From positions 124,001 through 188,000 of the forward strand of contig NZ_CANKYM010000005.1 in the NCBI RefSeq assembly GCF_947488185.1: a stretch of 64,000 nt of DNA, written 5' to 3'. A program made the translations under genes and the position numbers. Positions 1 through 6,656 of the stretch are shown here, piece by piece. The notes beneath the pieces were generated by a model, which saw only the letters and a list, made by a program, of their open reading frames with translations, had not been told where the DNA came from and did no database searches. The DNA is from an uncultured Roseobacter sp. (lineage in GTDB: Bacteria > Pseudomonadota > Alphaproteobacteria > Rhodobacterales > Rhodobacteraceae). How positions within the stretch are numbered: position 1 is the stretch's first letter; the number at the start of each line of letters is the position of its first letter.

Positions 1-150
1 GAGGGTGGGTCCTTCCGCCACGTGATCGGCTTCGCTATCCTGTGGAACACGCCTGTGGGTCCGCTGCGGTTCAACTTCACTGATGCGATCCGCAAGGAAG
101 ATTTCGACCGCGACCAGACTTTCGAATTGACGCTGAGCACGTCGTTCTAG
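1..150 (+). CDS. bamA: BamA, outer membrane assembly factor (C-terminal end only)
   Basis: Only the last 49 codons are in the window, open from the first base and ending in TAG at 148-150. The sequence ends with the beta-strand pattern TFELTLSTSF, whose terminal phenylalanine is the usual C-terminal signature of an outer-membrane beta-barrel. The upstream part VGPLRFNFTDAI resembles the last strands of BamA/Omp85 proteins. BamA folds and inserts beta-barrel proteins into the outer membrane. The next gene, four bases downstream, is the periplasmic chaperone gene ompH, which is the standard neighbour of bamA and supports the call. The rest of the protein, including the POTRA domains, lies outside the window. 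Confidence 0.88.
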   Translation, partial: EGGSFRHVIGFAILWNTPVGPLRFNFTDAIRKEDFDRDQTFELTLSTSF

Positions 151-154
151 TCCG

Positions 155-718
155 ATGACGCGGTTGGCGGGCATTCTGGCGGTTTTCACAACTGTCTGGC
201 TGGCCGCCGCCGCTCTTCCGGGACCTGTGCAGGCGCAGCGGATTGGGCCGGTGCAAAGCCCGATCCTGACCATCGATGCGGATCGTCTTTTTGCGGAAAG
301 CGATTTTGGCCAGCGTATGGTCGCTGAATTTGAGGCGCGCGGGGCAGAACTGGCAGCTGAAAACCGGCGCATCGAGGAAGCCCTCGAAACAGAGGAACGG
401 GAGCTCACCGAGCAACGCGCCACGATGGAGGCGGCAGCTTTTCGGCTGCTCGCGGATGCGTTTGACGAAAAAGTTCAGAAAACCCGGCGCACTCAGGATG
501 CAAAAACCCGCGAGCTCAATCTTGCCTTTGAGGAACGGCGCGGCGTTTTTCTCAACGCTGCGGCCCCTGTGTTGGAGCGCCTGATGCGGGAGGCGGGGGC
601 AGCTGTGATCCTGGAGAAACGCTCCGTCTTTCTCAGCTCCAACGCCATTGATGTGACCCGTGCGGCGATTGAACGGCTTAACGCCGTTCTGGGCGATGGC
701 GAAGGCGTTTCAGAGTAA
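155..718 (+). CDS. ompH: OmpH/Skp-family periplasmic chaperone
   Basis: A 187-residue protein with an N-terminal signal peptide: hydrophobic residues 5-22, then a likely cleavage site after PVQA near residue 27. It continues with a charged, alanine- and glutamate-rich stretch (about residues 50-130) expected to form the long coiled-coil arms of Skp. Skp/OmpH chaperones hold unfolded outer-membrane proteins in the periplasm and pass them to the BAM complex. The gene starts 4 bases after bamA and precedes fabZ and the lipid A genes. In many proteobacteria lpxD lies between this gene and fabZ; it is absent here and must be elsewhere if present. Confidence 0.9.
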   Translation: MTRLAGILAVFTTVWLAAAALPGPVQAQRIGPVQSPILTIDADRLFAESDFGQRMVAEFEARGAELAAENRRIEEALETEERELTEQRATMEAAAFRLLADAFDEKVQKTRRTQDAKTRELNLAFEERRGVFLNAAAPVLERLMREAGAAVILEKRSVFLSSNAIDVTRAAIERLNAVLGDGEGVSE

Positions 719-878
719 TCCACAGGATGAACGACATGCCGCGCCGGACGTCGCGCCGACGGAGCAGGGCGTGACACTGCACCGCGAAACAATGGAGGCC
801 GACACCACCGTGCTTGCTCCGCTGCGGCTGAATTGCTAGGCAAGGGGTCAAGCCCTTGAGGACAAAAGGACACCTAAC

Positions 879-1349
879 ATGACAAGCGCCGAAGCCGGTC
901 CCGTGACCAGCGCCGATATTCAGCTCATCCAGCGCATTATCCCGCATCGCTATCCCTTTCTTCTGGTCGACAAGGTTGTCGATATCCAGGGTACGGCGTC
1001 GGCCACGGGCATCAAGAACGTCACCATGAACGAACCGCATTTTCAGGGGCACTTTCCCGGCCTGCCAATCATGCCCGGCGTGACGATCATCGAGGCGATG
1101 GCGCAAACTGCGGCGGTGATGGTCGGCGTGACGCTGGGCATGGCGGACAAGAACATGAAGGTCTATTTTATGGCCATTGACAAGGCCAAGTTCCGGCGCA
1201 AGGTGGGGCCCGGCGACGTGCTGGAGATGCAACTGCAGACCCTGCGCGGCAAGCCCGGTGGCAAGGTCTGGCGCTTTGGCGGTGTGGCGTCGGTTGATGG
1301 CGAGATGGCCGCGGAATGCGAATTCACCGCGATGATGGATCTGGGGTAG
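879..1349 (+). CDS. fabZ: 3-hydroxyacyl-ACP dehydratase FabZ
   Basis: A 156-residue hot-dog-fold dehydratase. The HRYPFLLVDKV motif at 23-33 and the catalytic pair His58 (in GHFPG) and Glu72 (in IEAMAQ) are all visible. FabZ removes water from 3-hydroxyacyl-ACP in fatty acid elongation, and the 3-hydroxyacyl-ACP pool also feeds LpxA, encoded next. The ATG follows an AAAGGA-type ribosome-binding site (about 866-871). The roughly 160-base gap after ompH contains no convincing gene. The gene is followed after 6 bases by lpxA in the same operon. Confidence 0.96.
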   Translation: MTSAEAGPVTSADIQLIQRIIPHRYPFLLVDKVVDIQGTASATGIKNVTMNEPHFQGHFPGLPIMPGVTIIEAMAQTAAVMVGVTLGMADKNMKVYFMAIDKAKFRRKVGPGDVLEMQLQTLRGKPGGKVWRFGGVASVDGEMAAECEFTAMMDLG

Positions 1350-1355
1350 CCGCAG

Positions 1356-2138
1356 ATGAGCAATATTCACCCCAGCGCGGTGATCGAAGACGGCGCGCAG
1401 ATCGATCCGGGGGCCCGGGTCGGGCCGTTCTGTTGCGTGGGCGCGCAGGTGCGCCTGGCTGCGGGTGTGGAACTGAAGAGCCATGTGGTTGTCACCGGCC
1501 GCACGGACGTCGGGGAAGAGACGGTGATTTTCCCGTTTTCGGTGATTGGCGAGATCCCGCAGGACCTGAAATTCAAAGGCGAAGCCAGCCAGCTGATCAT
1601 CGGCAAACGCAACCGTATCCGCGAGCATGTGACGATGAATTCCGGCACCGAGGGCGGCGGCGGGGTGACCCGCATCGGCGATGACGGGCTGTTCATGGCG
1701 GGCTGCCACATTGCCCATGACGCGGTCATCGGCAATCGCTGTATCATCGTGAATTCCGTGGCCATCGCCGGGCATTGCATCCTTGAGGATGACGTCATCG
1801 TTGGTGGCCTCTCCGGGGTGCATCAGTTCGTGCGCATCGGGCGTGGCGCGATCATCGGTGCCGTGACCATGGTGACCAATGATGTGATCCCCTACGGGTT
1901 GGTGCAGGCCCCCCGCGGCGAGCTGGACGGGCTGAACCTTGTAGGCCTCAAACGGCGCGGGGTGGCACGCAGTGATATCACAGCACTCAGGGCTGCGTTC
2001 CAGATGCTGGCGCAGGGTGAAGGCACGTTCCACGACCGGGCACGCCGTCTGGCGGATGAAACAACCAGCGACTACGTGCGCGAGATTGTCGATTTCATCC
2101 TCGCCGGCAGTGACCGCCATTTCCTGACGCCGCGCTGA
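1356..2138 (+). CDS. lpxA: UDP-N-acetylglucosamine O-acyltransferase LpxA
   Basis: A 260-residue protein whose N-terminal two thirds is a left-handed beta-helix of hexapeptide repeats (I/V-x-x-x-x-x pattern from residue 4 to about 190). The catalytic histidine is in the HIAHD motif at 118-122 (His121 by alignment with the known enzyme). LpxA transfers a 3-hydroxyacyl chain from ACP to UDP-GlcNAc, the first step of lipid A synthesis in the cytoplasm. The length matches the family. Its stop codon overlaps the start of lpxI (base 2138 is shared), which indicates translational coupling. Confidence 0.97.
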   Translation: MSNIHPSAVIEDGAQIDPGARVGPFCCVGAQVRLAAGVELKSHVVVTGRTDVGEETVIFPFSVIGEIPQDLKFKGEASQLIIGKRNRIREHVTMNSGTEGGGGVTRIGDDGLFMAGCHIAHDAVIGNRCIIVNSVAIAGHCILEDDVIVGGLSGVHQFVRIGRGAIIGAVTMVTNDVIPYGLVQAPRGELDGLNLVGLKRRGVARSDITALRAAFQMLAQGEGTFHDRARRLADETTSDYVREIVDFILAGSDRHFLTPR

Positions 2139-2929
2139 TGCTGGCGCTTGTGTCTGGACGCGGGAACCTGCCTGCACGTATTGCCGACGCGATGTCCGAA
2201 AGGCCGCTGATGTGCGTTCTTCAGGGGTTTGAACCCGAGGGCGTGGTGCCGGATATCCTCTTTCGGCTGGAGCATCTGGGTACGCTGCTGGCCGATCTGG
2301 AGGCGCGCGGCGTGCGCGAGGTTTGCTTTTGCGGCGGGATCGAACGCCCGCCCATCGACCCCGCAGCACTTGATGCGGCGACCCTGCCGCTGGTGCCGGT
2401 AATCATGAAGGCCATCGCGGCAGGGGACGATGGTGCCTTGCGTGGTGTGATCGGCATCTTTGAAGATCGGGGGTTTTTGGTGCGCGCCGCGCATGATCTG
2501 TCCCCGGATCTTCTGGTGCCCGAAGGCGTGCTGAGCCTGGCACAACCCAATGACCAGATGACCTCCGACATGGCGCGGGGCAGCGAGGTGCTCGCCGCGC
2601 TGGCACCGCTGGACGTGGGGCAGGGATGTGTCGTGGGTAAGGGGCAGGTCTGGGGCATCGAAACCCTGGGCGGCACCGATCATATGCTGAAAACCCTGCC
2701 GGGCGGGGCTGCCCAAGCGCGTGCGATCCTGATCAAGGGGCCGAAAGAGGGACAGGACCGGCGTTTTGACTTGCCCACCATTGGCCCGGAGACCATCGGC
2801 GTGTTGGCGGAGGCCGGGCTGGCCGGCGTGGTTGTCGAGGCGGGTGGGGTGCTGATGCTGGAGCCTGAGGCCACCGTGGCCGCTGCGGATGCGGCGGGGC
2901 TGGTGCTTTGGGCCCGCGCGCCGGGCTGA
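2138..2929 (+). CDS. lpxI: UDP-2,3-diacylglucosamine pyrophosphatase LpxI
   Basis: A 263-residue protein of the LpxI (former DUF1009) family. It starts with the family-typical LALVSGRGNLPARIA and has the conserved blocks CFCGGIERP (about 66-74) and a C-terminal GVVVEAGGVLMLE. LpxI hydrolyses UDP-2,3-diacylglucosamine to lipid X. It is the alphaproteobacterial replacement for LpxH, which is unrelated in sequence. Position between lpxA and lpxB is diagnostic. It overlaps lpxA by one base at its start and lpxB by one base at its end (TGATG arrangement). Confidence 0.95.
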   Translation: MLALVSGRGNLPARIADAMSERPLMCVLQGFEPEGVVPDILFRLEHLGTLLADLEARGVREVCFCGGIERPPIDPAALDAATLPLVPVIMKAIAAGDDGALRGVIGIFEDRGFLVRAAHDLSPDLLVPEGVLSLAQPNDQMTSDMARGSEVLAALAPLDVGQGCVVGKGQVWGIETLGGTDHMLKTLPGGAAQARAILIKGPKEGQDRRFDLPTIGPETIGVLAEAGLAGVVVEAGGVLMLEPEATVAAADAAGLVLWARAPG

Positions 2930-4113
2930 TGCGCATCTTTATCATCGCGGGGGAACCCTCGGGCGACAAGCTGGGAGGTGCGCTGATGGCGGGCTTGAAG
3001 GCCCTGCGCCCGGACGTGCAGTTTGATGGCATTGGCGGTGCGGATATGCAGGCCCAGGGCCTGGTCAGCCGCTTTCCGATGGAAGAGCTGAGCGTCATGG
3101 GGATCGCCGAAATCCTGCCCAAGTATCGCGCCCTGATGGCCCGGATCAACGAGACGGCAGCGGCCGTGGTAGAGACGGCGCCGGACGTGCTGATCACCAT
3201 CGACAGTCCGGATTTTTCCCTGCGGGTGGCACGGCGGGTCAAGGCCGCAAGCACCGTGCGCACCGTACACTACGTGGCACCAACTGTCTGGGCTTGGCGG
3301 GCAGGGCGGGCGCAGAAGATGGCCAGGTGCATTGACCATGTCCTGGCGCTGTTCCCATTCGAGCCGCCTTTGATGACCGTGGATGGCATGGTCTGCGATT
3401 TCGTGGGGCATCCGGTTGTAGCGGAACCGCGGGCAACCTCTGAAGATGCACAGGCCTTTCGCACGGACCATGGGGTCGGGGACGCACCCTTGCTTTTGGT
3501 TCTGCCCGGGTCACGGCGCGGCGAGGTCTCGCGGTTGGCCTCAGTCTTTGGTCAGTCGATCGCGCCCGTGCGCGCCCGCCATCCGGATTTGAAAGTCGTT
3601 GTGCCGGCCGCAGCCCCCGTGGCGGATCTGGTCCGTGAAGAGGTTGCCGATTGGCCCGTGACGCCGATTGTGCTGGACCCAAGCGGCATGAGCCTTGAGG
3701 CTGCGGGCGCACTGAAACGTGCGGCCTTTCGGGCAGCGGATGTGGCGCTTGCGGCCTCGGGCACGGTGTCACTGGAGCTGGCGGCGGCGCGCACGCCCAT
3801 GGTCATTGCCTATAAAATGAACTGGCTGACGTTCCGGATGATCCGGGCGATGGCGTTGATTGATACGGTCACGCTGGTCAACCTGGTCTCTGACACCCGC
3901 GTGGTGCCGGAATACCTCGGTCCTGCGTGCGAGCCGGAGGCCATAGGCGCGGCATTGATCGAACAGATGGAAGACCCGGAAGCCCAGCAGGCGGCGATGG
4001 AGGTGACCATGCAGCGGTTGGGTGAAGACGGGGAAGACCCCGGCCTGCGCGCCGCCCGCGCCGTTCTCGCGCGTCTGGGGTCGGTTTTACCAAAAGGACA
4101 GGCTGACGCCTGA
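2929..4113 (+). CDS. lpxB: Lipid-A-disaccharide synthase LpxB
   Basis: A 394-residue GT-B glycosyltransferase. The N-terminal motif FIIAGEPSGDKLGG and the C-terminal sugar-nucleotide motif SGTVSLELAAARTPMVIAYK are both present. LpxB joins lipid X and UDP-2,3-diacylglucosamine into the disaccharide core of lipid A at the inner membrane. I chose the ATG at 2929, which overlaps the lpxI stop, because the family begins right at MRIFIIAGEPSGD. An in-frame TTG at 2908 would add seven unconserved residues. This is the last gene of the operon and converges with mnmA. Confidence 0.96.
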   Translation: MRIFIIAGEPSGDKLGGALMAGLKALRPDVQFDGIGGADMQAQGLVSRFPMEELSVMGIAEILPKYRALMARINETAAAVVETAPDVLITIDSPDFSLRVARRVKAASTVRTVHYVAPTVWAWRAGRAQKMARCIDHVLALFPFEPPLMTVDGMVCDFVGHPVVAEPRATSEDAQAFRTDHGVGDAPLLLVLPGSRRGEVSRLASVFGQSIAPVRARHPDLKVVVPAAAPVADLVREEVADWPVTPIVLDPSGMSLEAAGALKRAAFRAADVALAASGTVSLELAAARTPMVIAYKMNWLTFRMIRAMALIDTVTLVNLVSDTRVVPEYLGPACEPEAIGAALIEQMEDPEAQQAAMEVTMQRLGEDGEDPGLRAARAVLARLGSVLPKGQADA

Positions 4114-4122
4114 CACCATGCA

Positions 4123-4142
4123 TTTGACCCTGACGGGTCAAA
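4123..4142. terminator. Hairpin between convergent lpxB and mnmA
   Basis: A perfect 8-bp inverted repeat, TTTGACCC at 4123-4130 and GGGTCAAA at 4135-4142 with a four-base loop, lies in the 69-base gap between the converging genes lpxB and mnmA. No run of T follows on either strand, so it would be a weak or factor-assisted terminator, or only a 3'-end stabiliser. Confidence 0.5.
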
Positions 4143-4182
4143 CAGTTTGCCGCGTGCCGGACCGGCGGACATTATCGGGATG

Positions 4183-5325
4183 TCAGCCCTTGTGAATCCA
4201 GCCGCCGCCATAGATGCGGCTGCTGTCGGGGTCGTAGAAAACGCAGGCCTGTCCGGGCGAGACACCTTCTTCGGGTGTCACCAGTTCAACCGTGGCTTCT
4301 GTTGCGCTGATTGGGCGGATGATGGCCTCGGTCGGGGGGCGGGTGGAGCGCACCTTGACCGCGAGGTGCCATTCGGCGCGGCTCTCGAAGGGGGCATCCC
4401 CCAGCCAGTTGATCTCGCGGACCGGCACGGTGCGGGTGGCGAGCATGTCTTTCGGTCCAACCACCACGGTTTTCGTGTCCGCGTCGAGTTTTACCACATA
4501 AAGTGGTTCAGCCAGCCCGCCGATTCCCAGACCGCGGCGTTGACCAATGGTATAGTTAATGACACCGTCATGGCGCGCCAGCACGCGCCCGTCCGCATGC
4601 ACGATATCACCGGGATCGGCCGCTTCCGGCCGCAGCTTGCGGATCACCGAGGCATAATCGCCATTGGGCACGAAGCAGATGTCCTGACTGTCTGGCTTGT
4701 CTGCCACGCTCAGTCCGTATTTTGCCGCCAATGCGCGGGTGTCACCTTTGGAGGCCAGATGACCCAGTGGGAAGCGCAGAAATTCGAGCTGCTCTGGCGT
4801 GGTGGAGAACAGGAAATAGCTCTGATCGCGGACGCTGTCGGCTGCGGCGTGCAGCTCCGCTCCCTGCGCGCCTGTCTTGCGTTGGATGTAGTGCCCCGTC
4901 GCCATGCAATCGGCCTCCAGATCCTTGGCCGTTTCCAGCAGATCCTTGAACTTGACACGTTCATTGCAGCGGATGCAGGGCACCGGTGTTGCCCCGCCGA
5001 GATAGCTGTCTGCGAACTCGTCAATTACGGCATCTTTAAAAATGTTCTCATAATCCAGTACGTAATGCGGAAAACCCATCGTCTCGGCCACCCGCCGCGC
5101 GTCGTGAATATCAAGCCCGGCACAGCAGGCGCCTTTCTTGGCCAGCGCGGCACCATGATCGTAAAGTTGCAGGGTCACACCCACGACGTCATAGCCCTCT
5201 TCGGCCAGCATAGCTGCAACAACAGAGCTGTCGACGCCGCCCGACATCGCTACGACAACCCGCGTGTCGGCGGGCGCCTTGGCAAAGCCAAGCGAATTCA
5301 AAGGGGGCTTTTGATCAAGCGGCAT
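4183..5325 (-). CDS. mnmA: tRNA-specific 2-thiouridylase MnmA
   Basis: A 380-residue ATP-PP-loop enzyme. The PP-loop SGGVDSS is at 28-34. The catalytic cysteine pair is Cys120 (in PCIRCNERVKF) and Cys217 (in SQDICFVPNG). MnmA adds sulfur to the C2 position of the wobble uridine in tRNA-Lys, -Glu and -Gln, taking sulfur from the desulfurase relay. It is a single gene transcribed against lpxB, with the sciP-ctrA pair divergent upstream. The N-terminal extension of about 20 residues before the PP-loop is typical of the alphaproteobacterial form. Confidence 0.96.
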   Translation of the reverse strand: MPLDQKPPLNSLGFAKAPADTRVVVAMSGGVDSSVVAAMLAEEGYDVVGVTLQLYDHGAALAKKGACCAGLDIHDARRVAETMGFPHYVLDYENIFKDAVIDEFADSYLGGATPVPCIRCNERVKFKDLLETAKDLEADCMATGHYIQRKTGAQGAELHAAADSVRDQSYFLFSTTPEQLEFLRFPLGHLASKGDTRALAAKYGLSVADKPDSQDICFVPNGDYASVIRKLRPEAADPGDIVHADGRVLARHDGVINYTIGQRRGLGIGGLAEPLYVVKLDADTKTVVVGPKDMLATRTVPVREINWLGDAPFESRAEWHLAVKVRSTRPPTEAIIRPISATEATVELVTPEEGVSPGQACVFYDPDSSRIYGGGWIHKG

Positions 5326-5449
5326 TAGGGTTCTCCGGGACTTCTGAGGAAATATAGGAAAATCCTAATTACTCTCAAGAGCGCGCTTCATCGGTCTTTA
5401 AGGCCCTCGCGTCAAGGTCTGTCCAACAGAGTAAGAACGGGTATGAGTG

Positions 5450-5728
5450 ATGTATCTAAAGAAAGTGGATGGGCCACGATCGGTAACACTGGCGGACGGT
5501 AGTGTCATGACACAGGCCGACCTGCCGCCTGCGCGTACGAAACGTTGGGTGGCATCACGCAAAGCTGCGGTCGTCCGTGGTGTGGCCTATGGGTTGATCA
5601 CACAGAGCGATGCGCTGAAGCGCTATCAGATCAGTGAAGATGAATTTCACGAGTGGGTAAAGGCTGTTTCAGAGCATGGTGAAGATGCCCTGAAGGCCAC
5701 AGCCTTACAAAAATATAGACAACCATAA
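5450..5728 (+). CDS. sciP: CtrA inhibitor SciP (DUF1153)
   Basis: A 92-residue basic protein starting MYLKKVDGPRSVTLADGS and containing the SciP helix-turn-helix core RTKRWVASRKAAVVRGVAYG followed by SEDEFHEWVKAV. In Caulobacter SciP binds DNA and CtrA and blocks CtrA-activated transcription. The ATG at 5450 is preferred; an in-frame GTG directly upstream at 5447 would add one residue. The gene lies 98 bases upstream of ctrA on the same strand, as in other Rhodobacterales. This fits a shared cell-cycle and motility control module in which the inhibitor and its target are encoded side by side. Confidence 0.9.
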   Translation: MYLKKVDGPRSVTLADGSVMTQADLPPARTKRWVASRKAAVVRGVAYGLITQSDALKRYQISEDEFHEWVKAVSEHGEDALKATALQKYRQP

Positions 5729-5765
5729 GTTGTTCGCGTAAGATTCTTGCAGACGGTAACGTGTG

Positions 5766-5791
5766 ATTAACCTTTTTTCTTCACGGTTAAT
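5766..5791. promoter_or_regulatory. Inverted TTAACC half-sites upstream of ctrA (candidate CtrA autoregulation)
   Basis: ATTAACC at 5766-5772 and GGTTAAT at 5785-5791 form a perfect 7-bp inverted repeat with a 12-base spacer, 36 bases upstream of the ctrA start. Each arm contains TTAACC, the CtrA half-site element known from Caulobacter (TTAACCAT or TTAA-N7-TTAA). The spacing differs from the classic N7 box. Binding by CtrA or SciP is inference. Confidence 0.45.
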
Positions 5792-5826
5792 TCCGATGTA
5801 AACGTTCACCCGATGCGGAGAAAATC

Positions 5827-6546
5827 ATGCGCGTACTGCTAGTGGAAGACGACCCCACAACCTCGAAGAGCATCGAACTGATGCTGACACACGCCAATCT
5901 GAACGTCTATGCGACGGATCTGGGGGAGGAAGGGATCGATCTTGCAAAACTGTACGATTATGATCTGATTCTGCTTGATCTCGATCTGCCGGACATGAAT
6001 GGACACGAGGTGCTGCGTCAGTTGCGGCTCTCACGTATCGAGACGCCAATTTTGATCCTGTCGGGTGCGGATGATACGGAAAACAAGATCAAAGGCTTTG
6101 GTTTCGGGGCGGATGACTATCTGACTAAGCCATTCCACCGGGAAGAACTGGTGGCCCGCATTCATGCAATTATCCGACGCTCGAAAGGGCATTCCCAATC
6201 CGTGATCGACACTGGCCTGATTTCGGTGAACCTGGATGCCAAGACCGTCAGTGCGGACAACAAACCGGTGCATTTGACGGGCAAAGAATACCAGATGCTG
6301 GAACTTCTGTCGCTGCGGAAAGGCACGACCTTGACGAAGGAAATGTTCCTGAACCACCTTTACGGCGGCATGGACGAACCTGAGTTGAAGATCATCGACG
6401 TCTTCATCTGCAAGCTGCGTAAGAAACTCAGCACCGCGACAGGTGGCGAAAATTATATCGAAACCGTCTGGGGGCGTGGCTACGTTTTGCGGGATCCTGA
6501 ACCGAACCAGGTCGATGATCCGCAACGGCTGGCAGTCGGCGCTTAA
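5827..6546 (+). CDS. ctrA: Cell cycle response regulator CtrA
   Basis: A 239-residue OmpR-type regulator. The receiver domain (1-120) has the acidic pocket VEDDP, phospho-acceptor Asp51 (LLDLDLPDMNGH) and the conserved lysine in LTKPFHR. The C-terminal winged helix (about 125-230) includes LTGKEYQMLELLSLRKG and GRGYVLRDP. CtrA is phosphorylated through CckA-ChpT. In Rhodobacterales it mainly controls motility, gene transfer agents and related late functions and is usually not essential. A GGAG ribosome-binding site precedes the ATG. The upstream TTAACC repeats and adjacent sciP suggest autoregulation. Confidence 0.97.
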   Translation: MRVLLVEDDPTTSKSIELMLTHANLNVYATDLGEEGIDLAKLYDYDLILLDLDLPDMNGHEVLRQLRLSRIETPILILSGADDTENKIKGFGFGADDYLTKPFHREELVARIHAIIRRSKGHSQSVIDTGLISVNLDAKTVSADNKPVHLTGKEYQMLELLSLRKGTTLTKEMFLNHLYGGMDEPELKIIDVFICKLRKKLSTATGGENYIETVWGRGYVLRDPEPNQVDDPQRLAVGA

Positions 6547-6559
6547 TCACTCGCTGTAT

Positions 6560-6588
6560 GGTCCGGCCAAGGGGGCTTGTGCCGGACC
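6560..6588 (+). terminator. Strong hairpin after ctrA
   Basis: GGTCCGGC at 6560-6567 pairs with GCCGGACC at 6581-6588, and the loop itself contains CAAG/CTTG pairs (6568-6571 and 6576-6579). The hairpin starts 13 bases after the ctrA stop. No T run follows, so it may protect the mRNA 3' end or act as a weak terminator. The rest of the gap to ligA (6589-6656) shows nothing further. Confidence 0.45.
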
Positions 6589-6656
6589 CGACGCAGTGAA
6601 GTCTTCCAAACGAAATGAACTGGACCTGACCCGGACCTCCGCATATCTAATCGGGT

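Noticed and set aside
678..2369. A 563-codon open frame on the minus strand across fabZ and lpxA
   Set aside because: It is a shadow of high-GC codon usage opposite fabZ, lpxA and lpxI, which have clear motifs. Its translation is rich in His, Arg and Ala with no family pattern.
4147..5328. A 393-codon plus-strand frame opposite mnmA
   Set aside because: It is the antisense shadow of mnmA, which carries the PP-loop and both catalytic cysteines.
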